A stretch of 64,000 nt of DNA from Paenibacillus uliginis N3/975 (lineage in GTDB: Bacteria > Bacillota > Bacilli > Paenibacillales > Paenibacillaceae): assembly GCF_900177425.1 (NCBI RefSeq), contig NZ_LT840184.1, forward strand, positions 3,822,263-3,886,262, written 5' to 3'. Shown here piece after piece: positions 1-8,286 of the stretch. Both the position numbers and the translations under genes were made by a program. The notes below the pieces were generated by a model that was not told the DNA's origin, searched no databases, and saw nothing but the letters and a program-made list of their open reading frames with translations. How positions within the stretch are numbered: position 1 is the stretch's first letter; every line of letters begins with the position of its first letter.

Positions 1-212
1 TCCCAATGCCAATGTGTTAAAACAAGCCAGTCTCCCTTAATGTTCTTCTCACCTAATTGAGAAAGCCATTGCTTCGCATGGTCTGCAGAGTTTCCCGCAT
101 CGATGATCAGTGTATACTTATCTCCCGAAATCGCAGCCAACACAGGCCGATCCGTTTCCTGATAAGGCGGCAAGTAGACGAAACGCTCCGATACTCTAAC
201 TAATTGCTGCAT
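1..212 (-). CDS. MBL-fold hydrolase, N-terminal part only
   Basis: This is the first 70 or so residues of a metallo-beta-lactamase-fold protein; the rest lies beyond the window edge. The visible part begins with an antiparallel-strand pattern (ISGDKYTLIIDAG) and ends in THWHWD, which is the HxHxD zinc-binding signature of the fold. An AAGGAG-type ribosome site lies about 10 nt before the ATG. It sits just downstream of the histidine phosphatase gene with a 63-nt gap, so the two may be co-transcribed. The substrate cannot be told from the fragment; hydrolases of this fold act on thioesters, nucleic acids, lactones and other compounds. Confidence 0.7.
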   Translation of the reverse strand, partial: MQQLVRVSERFVYLPPYQETDRPVLAAISGDKYTLIIDAGNSADHAKQWLSQLGEKNIKGDWLVLTHWHW

Positions 213-275
213 TTAGTTTAATCTCCTTAACTCATCAAATTGTTCGACTACATAAACGGATCGAAAATGTTCGGA

Positions 276-863
276 TCAGTGTTGTTTCTCCAATAGATGT
301 CTCGTACAGTTAAACAGCAGCGGAACCCAGTCCACATCCTTTTTCTCTAGTATTGTAATAGACAGATTTCCGATTCTCTCTACAATGCGGTCTTTGTACA
401 GCGTGCCGTACAGTTGGGCAAGAAAGCCTCCGTGACTGACGACCAACATATTACCTTTGGGATACTTATTCCACATTTCTTCCAGAAATTCCATTCCTCT
501 TGCTTGAAGGTCCAGATCCGTCTCCTGTCCCAAATCCTGAAGCTTCCATTCCTCTCCAAAACGCATCTCTCGCTCAGAGGCGGTAAGTCCTTCCACCTGA
601 CCGTATGCTCGCTCGCGCAGGCGGATATCAGGCTCAAGCATAGGAATGTTCAACATGGAGGCTATAATGGACCCTGTCTCTTCTGCACGTGATAAACTGC
701 TACTGACGATAAAATCCCATTTATACGGTTCTTGAAGCAGACGTTCTCCCAGCAACCGTGCCTGAAGGCGCCCCTCCTCATTCAACGGAATATCTGTCTG
801 CCCTTGAATTTTACCAATAGCATTCCAATCTGTCAGACCGTGACGTATAAAGCCGATCAGCAT
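276..863 (-). CDS. Histidine phosphatase family protein (phosphoglycerate-mutase-like)
   Basis: The 195-residue product has the family signature at its N-terminus: FIRHGLTDWN (residues 5-14) contains the RHG motif whose histidine is phosphorylated during catalysis. A second conserved block, SSSLSRAEET (about 54-63), supplies the arginine, followed by RERAYGQVEG (about 83-92) and the second catalytic histidine in VSHGGF (about 142-147). Length fits the PhoE/CobC-type branch of cytosolic small-molecule phosphatases rather than glycolytic mutase. The start has a strong GGAGGAGG site 7 nt upstream. It follows the sigma/anti-sigma pair at a 40-nt distance. The natural substrate cannot be assigned from sequence. 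Confidence 0.88.
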   Translation of the reverse strand: MLIGFIRHGLTDWNAIGKIQGQTDIPLNEEGRLQARLLGERLLQEPYKWDFIVSSSLSRAEETGSIIASMLNIPMLEPDIRLRERAYGQVEGLTASEREMRFGEEWKLQDLGQETDLDLQARGMEFLEEMWNKYPKGNMLVVSHGGFLAQLYGTLYKDRIVERIGNLSITILEKKDVDWVPLLFNCTRHLLEKQH

Positions 864-903
864 CCTTAAGCCTCCTCCATACCATTATTTTAGTAAAGAT
901 ATA

Positions 904-1509
904 TTAACGTCTTACGACTCGGTTTAGTCTCATTAAGAAAAACAGTGCAAGTCCTACACCCAGCACAGACAAAACCATCCAGTACTGCGGCTGACTTGGA
1001 TCTATACCTACTACCAAGGGATCAATAATACCGCTGTTCGTCCCTGGAATTTTGTATTTTTGACCCTCCGTAATAATCGAACCGTCTCCCGCAACACCGG
1101 TTGGCAGAATACCTGTGACCGGCATTTCAGGTTGTAGTTTTTTAGTATTACCCCTGAAAGCGAAATATAAAAAACTGCTGCCAAACAAAGCGGCAAAACC
1201 AGATATCATGAGTATTAATCGTTTACGGAATATACGCCCAACGGATTTCCCCTTTTCGTTCTCTTCAACGAGCCGAGGAAAATCACGATAGATACGATCC
1301 ATAACATTTCGGTTGATACTTTCAGCCCTTGCTTCTAATACTTCATGTTCCAGTTCATGAACGATCCTGAGACTCTCTTCAAACATTTCATATTCCATTG
1401 CACATGAGCGGCATGTCTGTATATGCTGTCTCAGCCTGATTCGCCTCAGATCGTTGTCCGGGAGATCCCAGACGTACCCCATCAGCTCTTGGGCTTCCTC
1501 GCAATTCAT
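904..1509 (-). CDS. Membrane anti-sigma factor with zinc-binding N-terminus
   Basis: This 201-residue protein has the ZAS anti-sigma pattern: Cys3, then His29-x3-Cys33-x2-Cys36, the residues that bind zinc in RsiW/RsrA-type anti-sigma domains. An amphipathic helical region follows, then a transmembrane segment near residues 98-118 and a second near 175-194, with a Pro/Gly-rich stretch between them. The second membrane segment differs from classical RsiW, which has one. The start codon overlaps the stop of the ECF sigma gene by 4 nt (ATGA), so the two are translationally coupled, as is usual for sigma/anti-sigma pairs. A PrsW-type protease, which starts RsiW degradation in B. subtilis, is encoded at 37176-37871; a link to this protein is inference. 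Confidence 0.85.
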   Translation of the reverse strand: MNCEEAQELMGYVWDLPDNDLRRIRLRQHIQTCRSCAMEYEMFEESLRIVHELEHEVLEARAESINRNVMDRIYRDFPRLVEENEKGKSVGRIFRKRLILMISGFAALFGSSFLYFAFRGNTKKLQPEMPVTGILPTGVAGDGSIITEGQKYKIPGTNSGIIDPLVVGIDPSQPQYWMVLSVLGVGLALFFLMRLNRVVRR

Positions 1510-2099
1510 CTGCTGCTCATCCCTTCGAGTTCCGTATATAGCGGCTCAGCGAAATAAGGCTCGAGTTGTATCTTTACACTGCCCCGTGCTCTAAATAACA
1601 AGGATTTAACCGAGCTAACGGTTTGTCCCAAAATATCCGCGATTTCTTGATAGTCCAACTGATCGTACTCACGCAGAATAAGCGCCGAGCGCTGTTTTTC
1701 CGGTAAATTATTGATTGCTTCACGTACTAAAGCTACCCGCTCGCTGCGAAGAATTGCCTGCTCCGGTGCAATTTCCAGTGGAGCGATTGGAACGACGCCG
1801 CTTTCTTCCAATGGAAGAGTGCCCCTGCGCTGCTTCCGGAGCTCACTGAGCACGGTATTACGTGCAATCGTATATAACCAGGTTGAGAACGAAGCGTCCA
1901 CCTCGCGGAAAGAGTGCAAACTGCGGAAAGCTTTGTAGAACGTTTCCGAGCATAAATCCTCAGCTATTAGCTCCAAGTTAGAGCTTTTTAACATATGATA
2001 TACAAAAGCTAATATTTTTCGTTGATATCTTCGCATTAATTCTGAGTATAAATCAACGTTTCCTTGTTTGATCTCAAATATTAACTGGGAATCCGTCAT
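1506..2099 (-). CDS. ECF-type RNA polymerase sigma factor (SigW-like)
   Basis: The 197-residue product is a group 4 sigma factor. Region 2 covers roughly residues 10-80, including the core-binding and -10 recognition block ending FSTWLYTIARNTVLSELRKQ. Region 4 covers about 125-180 and includes NLPEKQRSALILREYDQLD and the helix-turn-helix YQEIADILGQTVSSVKSLLF. There is no region 1.1 or 3. The ATG was chosen because a GAGGGGG site lies just upstream and the protein then starts directly at region 2 (MTDSQLIFEIKQG); a longer frame reaching 2213 adds 38 unlike residues. It is the first gene of a unit with its anti-sigma factor. A TACAAT hexamer about 170 nt upstream is a possible housekeeping -10; no clear ECF autoregulatory promoter was found. 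Confidence 0.9.
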   Translation of the reverse strand: MTDSQLIFEIKQGNVDLYSELMRRYQRKILAFVYHMLKSSNLELIAEDLCSETFYKAFRSLHSFREVDASFSTWLYTIARNTVLSELRKQRRGTLPLEESGVVPIAPLEIAPEQAILRSERVALVREAINNLPEKQRSALILREYDQLDYQEIADILGQTVSSVKSLLFRARGSVKIQLEPYFAEPLYTELEGMSSR

Positions 2100-2350
2100 A
2101 TGATTTTTTATTCCCCCTCGCCATTTGTGTGTCTCATCCCCATAGAGAGCATTATTTTTTCTTTGATCAGGGATCCACAAAGCTGCCGTAAAACCATATA
2201 TCTTACGCCGCATGATGTCAGACTATTCTATGTATTTGGCATTTTCCCCAAATCTTCTACAATACTATTCTATCATTGTAGCATATTTTGGAGAAAAGTT
2301 CAGTTTGATAGAGTTATGAAAAAACACACCTGGATTTGTAAGGGTATACA

Positions 2351-2384
2351 AATAAAAAAAACCGCCTCCCTTAAGGAAGGCGGT
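2351..2384 (-). terminator. Intrinsic terminator after tyrA
   Basis: A near-perfect palindrome (ACCGCCT...AGGCGGT, 2361-2384) is followed on the minus strand by a run of seven T. It ends the aromatic supraoperon downstream of tyrA and sits before the separate sigma-factor unit. The rest of the 2100-2516 interval is promoter and leader DNA for the sigma gene; no other gene is seen there. Confidence 0.88.
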
Positions 2385-2516
2385 CGCACAATCGTGCAAT
2401 GTATTGGATAGGAGTGGAGAGAAACCATACTGTACTTTTATTATATGTATCCGTTTTCATTTTGTCAACAATAATAAAGAAAATATTTTCCCGAATTCAA
2501 AAAAACGGTTGATTTG

Positions 2517-3623
2517 TTAATGATAAACAGTATATCCGTGCGACTGCAGCAGATCTTTTGCTCGCTCCTGCTCGCGCTCGTTTTGGAAAGACAGCCTTAG
2601 TACACCCGGTACATCTTCCCTGCTCTCGATAATTTGAATGTTACTTAAGTTGATGCTCTTCTGTCCAAGATCTGTCGTTATCCGGCCGATGATTCCAGGG
2701 TGGTCGGGCACTTCCAAATACAGGTCATATCGAGACACGATTACACCCTTACGTCTTTCTGGCAGCTCGTTCCGGAAATCTCCTGCCCGGCGAAAAGCAT
2801 CTTCAATGGCAGAGCCGTCCTGGCTTTCCAACATAGCCATGAATTGCAGAATTCCATCATTCCAGTCTCTAAGCAGCGGCATCATTACCTTCCGGTTATT
2901 GAGAAGGATATCACGCCATACCACTGGATCGCTGGATGCAATTCGGGTAATGTCACGGAAGCCTCCGGCTGCCAAGGTCTGGTACAACGGATTATCCTCA
3001 TTGTAACTGCATATCTGGTTCACGAGTGCTACAGCGATGATATGCGGTAGATGACTGATCGCTCCAACAATTTGATCATGTAGCTGTGGCTCTACCGTTA
3101 CAATGTGTGCACGGGTATGAGACAGCAGAACGCTTAGAGAATCCACCTTGTCCGCAGGCACATTCTCTGCTGGAGTCAGTACGTAATACGCGTTCTCGAA
3201 CAGCAGTGATGAAGCCGCTTTAACGCCGGATCTTTCAGATCCCGCCATGGGGTGCCCACCGATAAAGCAAGCATCTTTCAGAACAAGCCTTTCAGCACAG
3301 TCTGTAATACTTGCTTTGGTACTGCCTACATCAGATATGATACAGCCGGGCTTCAGCTGTAAGCCACTGAGAAGGGTTATATAATGCTCCAGGCTGCCGA
3401 CAGGTACGCACAAAAATATAAAGTCAGCATCCCAGGCGGCCTCCTCAGGCGACAATGTCACCTGATCGACGACTTCCCGGGCGATGACTTGATCTGCATA
3501 ATCCTGCGTATGGGCATAACCTGTAACGGTTATGCCTGGTTTTCCTTTTAAACAAAGCGCCAAAGATCCACCAATGAGTCCGACGCCGAATATAGCTACT
3601 TTAGTTATAGTATTTGTTGTCAT
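2517..3623 (-). CDS. tyrA: Prephenate dehydrogenase with C-terminal ACT domain
   Basis: TyrA converts prephenate to 4-hydroxyphenylpyruvate with NAD+, the committed step to tyrosine. The 368-residue protein opens with the Rossmann motif VAIFGVGLIGGSLA (GxGxxG at about 14-19). GGHPMAGSERSGV (about 122-134) and the HLPH block (about 191-194) carry substrate and catalytic residues. The last 75 residues (YDLYLEVPDHPGIIGRITTDL onward) form an ACT domain, expected to give tyrosine feedback inhibition. It is the last gene of the supraoperon, 44 nt after hisC. The Shine-Dalgarno region is unusual, being a pure GA dinucleotide repeat (3629-3641). Confidence 0.95.
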   Translation of the reverse strand: MTTNTITKVAIFGVGLIGGSLALCLKGKPGITVTGYAHTQDYADQVIAREVVDQVTLSPEEAAWDADFIFLCVPVGSLEHYITLLSGLQLKPGCIISDVGSTKASITDCAERLVLKDACFIGGHPMAGSERSGVKAASSLLFENAYYVLTPAENVPADKVDSLSVLLSHTRAHIVTVEPQLHDQIVGAISHLPHIIAVALVNQICSYNEDNPLYQTLAAGGFRDITRIASSDPVVWRDILLNNRKVMMPLLRDWNDGILQFMAMLESQDGSAIEDAFRRAGDFRNELPERRKGVIVSRYDLYLEVPDHPGIIGRITTDLGQKSINLSNIQIIESREDVPGVLRLSFQNEREQERAKDLLQSHGYTVYH

Positions 3624-3628
3624 GTTTT

Positions 3629-3641
3629 CTCTCTCTCTCTC
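3629..3641. repeat. GA/CT dinucleotide repeat in the tyrA ribosome-binding region
   Basis: On the tyrA sense strand the 25 nt before the ATG read as GAGTGAGAGAGAGAGAGAAAAC. The purine repeat takes the place of a normal GGAGG site. Slippage would change spacing and strength of the ribosome site; whether this happens is unknown. Confidence 0.6.
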
Positions 3642-3667
3642 ACTCGTTTCAAGATTGCGTAATAGCT

Positions 3668-4768
3668 TTAGACAGGCGACTTTACGTCACGCAGAACTTC
3701 CTCCAACACTCCGATAAACGCTTTATTTTGTTCCGGTGTCCCCACACTCACACGAATATAGTTCGGGTAGCGGGCGAAGCCAGAGCGGACGATTACCCCT
3801 TTGTTCAGCAGCGATTTAAATACATCACTTCCGGAGGTTTGGACATCGACCAAGATAAAGTTTCCATGCGCTGGAAAATATTGAAGCCCGAGCCGGTCGA
3901 ATTCTTTTTGTAAGTACACAATACCTTCGGCATTGCTTTGTCGGCAGCTCTCTACAAATTTCTGATCATGAAGTGCCGCCTTCGCAGCCGCTTGAGCTGG
4001 ACGTCCCGTATTAAACGGCTCCCGCACTCGGTTAATCAAGCTGATAACGTCAGCCTGAGCGATGCCATAGCCGATCCTGAGCGATGCCAGACCGTAGATT
4101 TTGGAAAATGTATGGAGAACCACAAGATTATGATAACGCGACAGCAGGTTCAAACTTTTCGGATAAGAAGAATCCGTTACAAACTCTGAATAAGCTTCAT
4201 CCAGTACAACCATAACATTCGAAGGTACCGAATCCATAAACCGAAGAAGCTTATCTTCTGAAATGATTGTTCCCGTAGGATTGTTTGGATTGCAAATCCA
4301 TACGATTTTGGTTCGATTACTGATAGCGGCAAGCATAGCATCAAGGTCATGGGTGCCATCGACCAGAGGTACTTCAATACTTACGGCATTTTCGATGTCG
4401 GCATTGGTTTTATACACAGAAAAGGTCTGATCAGCCATGATCGTTTCGTCACCAGGCTCAAGATATGCACGCGTAATGAGTGCGATGATTTCATCCGATC
4501 CGCATCCGAATATGATCTGATCCTTGTTCACGCCCATGACGGAAGCAAGCTCCTCCTTCAATTCGGTCGCATTTCCATCTGGATACATGCTGAGGTTGCT
4601 AAGTTCGGCAATAATGGCTTCTTTCGCTAGAGGCGAACAGCCGTAAGGATTCTCATTGGAAGCCAGTTTAATGACTTCACTCAGACCGAGTTCCCGTTTT
4701 ACCTCTTCAACTGGTTTCCCGGGTTGGTATACCGGGAGATTCACAATATTCGCTTTAGGCTTCATCAT
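3668..4768 (-). CDS. hisC: Histidinol-phosphate aminotransferase
   Basis: HisC is a PLP fold-type I aminotransferase acting on histidinol phosphate; in Bacillus relatives the trp-operon copy also makes phenylalanine and tyrosine from the arylpyruvates. The 366-residue product shows ASNENPYG (about 37-44), NPNNPTG (about 160-166), LDEAYSEF (about 188-195) and the Schiff-base lysine in HTFSKIYGLASLRIGYG (about 218-234). Its place between trpA and tyrA is the classic trpEDCFBA-hisC-tyrA order, fitting the double role. The ATG follows GAAAGGTGAG and lies 6 nt after trpA. Confidence 0.95.
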   Translation of the reverse strand: MMKPKANIVNLPVYQPGKPVEEVKRELGLSEVIKLASNENPYGCSPLAKEAIIAELSNLSMYPDGNATELKEELASVMGVNKDQIIFGCGSDEIIALITRAYLEPGDETIMADQTFSVYKTNADIENAVSIEVPLVDGTHDLDAMLAAISNRTKIVWICNPNNPTGTIISEDKLLRFMDSVPSNVMVVLDEAYSEFVTDSSYPKSLNLLSRYHNLVVLHTFSKIYGLASLRIGYGIAQADVISLINRVREPFNTGRPAQAAAKAALHDQKFVESCRQSNAEGIVYLQKEFDRLGLQYFPAHGNFILVDVQTSGSDVFKSLLNKGVIVRSGFARYPNYIRVSVGTPEQNKAFIGVLEEVLRDVKSPV

Positions 4769-4774
4769 ATCATC

Positions 4775-5599
4775 TCACCTTTCGTATAATTCTGTTCCTT
4801 TTAATTGTGACACAAATTGACGGATTTGCAAAAGTCCCTCTTCCCTCGTGCTCTCCTGCTCAAGCAGAGGAATGTTGGCTTCGATTTGACGAACAATGGC
4901 ACTGCCTACTACGACACCATCACAAATTTCAGAGAATCTGGCTACTTGTTCCCCGCTTGAGATACCGAAGCCGATGGCCACCGGAACTTTACTATATTTT
5001 TTCACCGTCTCGATAAACCCATTAATCCCGCTGTAAAAATCTGAGCGTTCTCCTGTTACACCAAGCGAGGATACACAGTATATAAACCCGTCTGCGTCGC
5101 TCACAATATTGGAAATTCGTTCATGTGAAGTCGGTGCCACAAGCGGGATCAGATGCACTCCAGCTTCCTTGGCCCGACGCTTGATCTCGCCGGCTTCCTC
5201 TATGGGCAGATCCGGAATGATCAAACCACTGATATCATGCGCAATAACTTCTTCAAAAAATACATCCAACCCCATTTGAAGAACCGGGTTATAGTAAGTA
5301 AACAAAATAAATGGAAGCTCGCTGCCTGCATTCCTTGCCCGTAAGGCCGTCTCCATACATGTGCGTATCGTGACATGCCCTTTTAATGCACGCTGGGAAG
5401 CCCGCTGTATTACAGGACCATCCGCAAGCGGATCGGAATATGGCACGCCAAGTTCAACAATATCAGCTCCAGCGGCTTCAAGCTCAGCAATAATATCAAG
5501 CGTTAATTCAACACTCGGATCACCACAGGTCAAAAAAGGGATCAATGCGGTTCTATTTTGCCCCTTCAGTCGATCAAAGGTTACATCCATCCGGTTCAT
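4775..5599 (-). CDS. trpA: Tryptophan synthase alpha subunit
   Basis: TrpA cleaves indole-3-glycerol phosphate to indole and glyceraldehyde 3-phosphate and passes indole to TrpB. The 274-residue TIM barrel has FLTCGDPS (about 22-29), the catalytic-Glu block AAGADIVELGVPYSDPLADG (about 43-62) with both Glu and Asp, and the phosphate-binding GFGISSGEQV (about 210-219). Its start overlaps the trpB stop by 4 nt (ATGA), matching the need for equal subunit amounts in the alpha2beta2 complex. Length is normal. Confidence 0.97.
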   Translation of the reverse strand: MNRMDVTFDRLKGQNRTALIPFLTCGDPSVELTLDIIAELEAAGADIVELGVPYSDPLADGPVIQRASQRALKGHVTIRTCMETALRARNAGSELPFILFTYYNPVLQMGLDVFFEEVIAHDISGLIIPDLPIEEAGEIKRRAKEAGVHLIPLVAPTSHERISNIVSDADGFIYCVSSLGVTGERSDFYSGINGFIETVKKYSKVPVAIGFGISSGEQVARFSEICDGVVVGSAIVRQIEANIPLLEQESTREEGLLQIRQFVSQLKGTELYER

Positions 5600-6792
5600 A
5601 TCGATTTACCTCCCGTATAAGCCATAATAGACTCCACGTCCTTATCGCCGCGTCCGGAGAGACAGATAACTATAATGTCATCTTCATTCCATTCCGGAGC
5701 CATCTTGACGACCTGCGCTACGGCGTGGGCTGACTCCAATGCAGGAATAATACCTTCCGTTCTACAGAGCAGCTGAAGGGCATCGAGTGCTTCCTGATCT
5801 GTTATCGGCAAATATCGCACACGCTCGATATCTTTCAGGTATGAGTGCTCCGGACCGACACCCGGATAATCCAGTCCAGCCGAGATGGAATGAGCTTCTT
5901 TCACCTGACCGTACTCATCTTGCAGCAGATAACTCATGGAGCCCTGGAATACGCCTTGCGTTCCCTTGCTCATCGTTGCTGCATGAAATTCTGTATCCAC
6001 ACCCTTGCCTGCAGCTTCGACACCTACGAGAGCTACTTCCTTGTCTTCCAAAAAAGGATAAAACATGCCAATTGCGTTACTGCCCCCGCCGATCGGTGCA
6101 AAAATTGTATTTGGCAGGCGACCTTCACTTTCCAGAATCTGACGGCGCGTTTCATCACCAATAATCCGCTGGAAGTTTCGAACCATCATCGGATATGGAT
6201 GAGGACCGACCGCCGAGCCCAGTACATAGAACGTATCTTCCACGTTACTAACCCAATAACGGAGTGCCTCGTTTCCAGCGTCCTTCAAAGTTCTGCTGCC
6301 GGATGTTACAGGCACTACTTCCGCACCGAGCATTTTCATCCGAAAAACGTTCAACTGCTGGCGCTTAGTGTCTTCCTCGCCCATAAACACTTTGCATTCC
6401 AGACCGAGTAAAGCTGCAACTGTTGCCGTTGCGACTCCGTGCTGACCTGCACCTGTCTCAGCGATGACCTTCTGCTTACCCATCCGCTTCGCGAGAACAC
6501 CTTGAGCAATCGCATTGTTGATCTTGTGGGCTCCCGTATGATTCAAATCCTCTCTCTTCAAGTAAATCTTCGCTTTGCCAAGATGCTTGCTGAGACGTTC
6601 GGCATAATAAAGCGGTGTTTCCCTGCCGGAGTACTGCTTCAATAGATAAGCAATCTCCTCTTTAAAAGCGGAATCTTCCGCATATCGGTTATATTCTTCT
6701 TCTAACTCTATCAGCGCGTTCATCAGCGTCTCCGGTACGAATCGTCCCCCGAAGGAACCGAAACGACCGTTGCGATCCGGTAGCAATGTCAT
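5596..6792 (-). CDS. trpB: Tryptophan synthase beta subunit
   Basis: TrpB is the PLP enzyme that condenses indole with L-serine to tryptophan. The 398-residue product opens with GRFGSFGGRFVPETLM (about 9-24), has the PLP lysine in NHTGAHKINNA (about 83-93, K at 89), the ETGAGQHGVA loop (about 111-120) and the phosphate-binding GGGSNAIG (about 236-243). It starts in a 4-nt overlap with the trpF stop and ends in a 4-nt overlap with trpA. No unusual residues were noticed. Confidence 0.97.
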   Translation of the reverse strand: MTLLPDRNGRFGSFGGRFVPETLMNALIELEEEYNRYAEDSAFKEEIAYLLKQYSGRETPLYYAERLSKHLGKAKIYLKREDLNHTGAHKINNAIAQGVLAKRMGKQKVIAETGAGQHGVATATVAALLGLECKVFMGEEDTKRQQLNVFRMKMLGAEVVPVTSGSRTLKDAGNEALRYWVSNVEDTFYVLGSAVGPHPYPMMVRNFQRIIGDETRRQILESEGRLPNTIFAPIGGGSNAIGMFYPFLEDKEVALVGVEAAGKGVDTEFHAATMSKGTQGVFQGSMSYLLQDEYGQVKEAHSISAGLDYPGVGPEHSYLKDIERVRYLPITDQEALDALQLLCRTEGIIPALESAHAVAQVVKMAPEWNEDDIIVICLSGRGDKDVESIMAYTGGKSI

Positions 6793-7463
6793 TTGAATTT
6801 CACCCTTTCCACGAATGCTGTCACCTTTGCTATATCTTTTACACCCGGGGCACTTTCAACCCCGCTGGATACGTCCACGCCATCCGGGTGATACAATGTT
6901 AACAATTCTCCTAAGTTCGATGGTTCAAGTCCCCCCGCCACAAACAAAGGAATACCTTGTGCGCGTGTCCAAGCCTTATAGACCGGTATCGCGTCCCAAG
7001 CGAAGGTCTGGCCTGAGCCGCCGCCATAAACCGGATCGTAAGTATCCAGCAGGAGGCCGTCAATACATCCGATGTAACGCTCCAGCTCAGACACATGTTC
7101 CTCCGGTGAGCCTCCACTCTTTACGGAGACTGCCTTAAAAATGGAAACCGGGAAGCTTTCTTTCACTTCCCGGCAAAATTGCGGTGATTCTTGTCCGTGC
7201 AGTTGCACGACATCCAGTTCAACCGTGTTAAGAAGCTCTCTTAGTTCCTCCAAGGAAGGGTTAACAAAAACGCCAACGGAGGAAGGTGTTGCTCCGCTCT
7301 TCCACTGCTTCAACACTTCGTTGAGTTCAGCAGCCTGTTCAGGAATAACCTGACGGCGGCTCTTGGCAAAAACGAATCCGATATAATCCACAGGTAAGTT
7401 TATCATCGATTTTAGCACTTCAACGCTTTGAAGTCCACATATTTTTACGGCTGTATTCGTCAT
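6789..7463 (-). CDS. trpF: Phosphoribosylanthranilate isomerase
   Basis: TrpF carries out the Amadori rearrangement of phosphoribosylanthranilate, the third step of tryptophan synthesis. The 224-residue barrel begins TAVKICGLQS, which contains the catalytic Cys of the KICG motif. FVFAKSRRQV (about 30-39), VQLHGQES (about 86-93), the general-acid Asp in LLLDTYDPVYGGGSGQTF (about 132-149) and AGGLEPSNL (about 178-186) are all family blocks. The internal ATG at 7463 was taken because it follows AGGGGAGTG by 7 nt and falls 1 nt after the trpC stop. Confidence 0.95.
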   Translation of the reverse strand: MTNTAVKICGLQSVEVLKSMINLPVDYIGFVFAKSRRQVIPEQAAELNEVLKQWKSGATPSSVGVFVNPSLEELRELLNTVELDVVQLHGQESPQFCREVKESFPVSIFKAVSVKSGGSPEEHVSELERYIGCIDGLLLDTYDPVYGGGSGQTFAWDAIPVYKAWTRAQGIPLFVAGGLEPSNLGELLTLYHPDGVDVSSGVESAPGVKDIAKVTAFVERVKFK

Positions 7464-7464
7464 C

Positions 7465-8286
7465 CTAATACACTCCCCTACCACTTGCCTGACCTTGCGG
7501 CAAGGGGCCCATTAGATCAACAACAGCCTGCACTACATCTTCCTTACGCATAAAATGTTCGCCGATTAATACACCTTGAGCGCCGGTTGAAGCCAGATAT
7601 GAAATATCTTCACTTCCCGAAATCCCGCTCTCGCTGATTAAAATCACACCTTCTGGAATATCTTTGCAAAGCTCTGCTGTCGTGCTTAATGACGTCTCAA
7701 AAGTATGCAGATTGCGGTTGTTGACACCTACCAGCTTAGCTGACTCCAATTGAAGCACTGAGTCCAGTTCGCTGCGATCATGAACTTCGATCAGGCAATC
7801 AAGCCCGATAGAGGATGCGATCGACATAAATTCAGCGATCCGGGACGGCTCCAGAATGCTCGCTATGAGCAGAACCGCATCTGCGCCTAACAGACGCGCT
7901 TCATAAATTTGAGCTGCATCGATAATGAAATCCTTACGCAGCAACGGAAGACTGACCGCTTCCCGAACCATTACAAGATACTCTCCACTTCCTTGAAAAT
8001 ACTGCTCATCCGTCAGTACTGACAAGCAATCTGCACCGGCAGATTCATAAGCTTTGGCAATCGTAACCGGATCAAAGTCCGGCCTAATCAACCCTTTCGA
8101 GGGAGAGGCCTTTTTCACCTCGGCAATAAGTCCCATCCCTCTTTTCCGCCGTTCGGATAACGCTTCGATAAACCCACGTGTAGGCGAAAGTGCAGAAATC
8201 TTTTCTAACGCTTCTTCAACCGAAAAAGACTGATGAAGTTTAGCTACTTCTTCCCGTTTGGTTGCAACAATTCGATCAAGATACAT
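7465..8286 (-). CDS. trpC: Indole-3-glycerol-phosphate synthase
   Basis: TrpC closes the indole ring, releasing CO2 and water. The 273-residue barrel has AEVKKASPSKGLIRPDFDP (about 54-72; the catalytic Lys is in this block), LLRKDFIID (about 114-122), LIEVHD (about 163-168), GVNNRNLHTFE (about 186-196) and SESGIS (about 217-222). The gene overlaps trpD by 11 nt and has a GGAGG site inside the trpD 3' end, so it is translationally coupled. Length is typical for a monofunctional enzyme. Confidence 0.96.
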   Translation of the reverse strand: MYLDRIVATKREEVAKLHQSFSVEEALEKISALSPTRGFIEALSERRKRGMGLIAEVKKASPSKGLIRPDFDPVTIAKAYESAGADCLSVLTDEQYFQGSGEYLVMVREAVSLPLLRKDFIIDAAQIYEARLLGADAVLLIASILEPSRIAEFMSIASSIGLDCLIEVHDRSELDSVLQLESAKLVGVNNRNLHTFETSLSTTAELCKDIPEGVILISESGISGSEDISYLASTGAQGVLIGEHFMRKEDVVQAVVDLMGPLPQGQASGRGVY

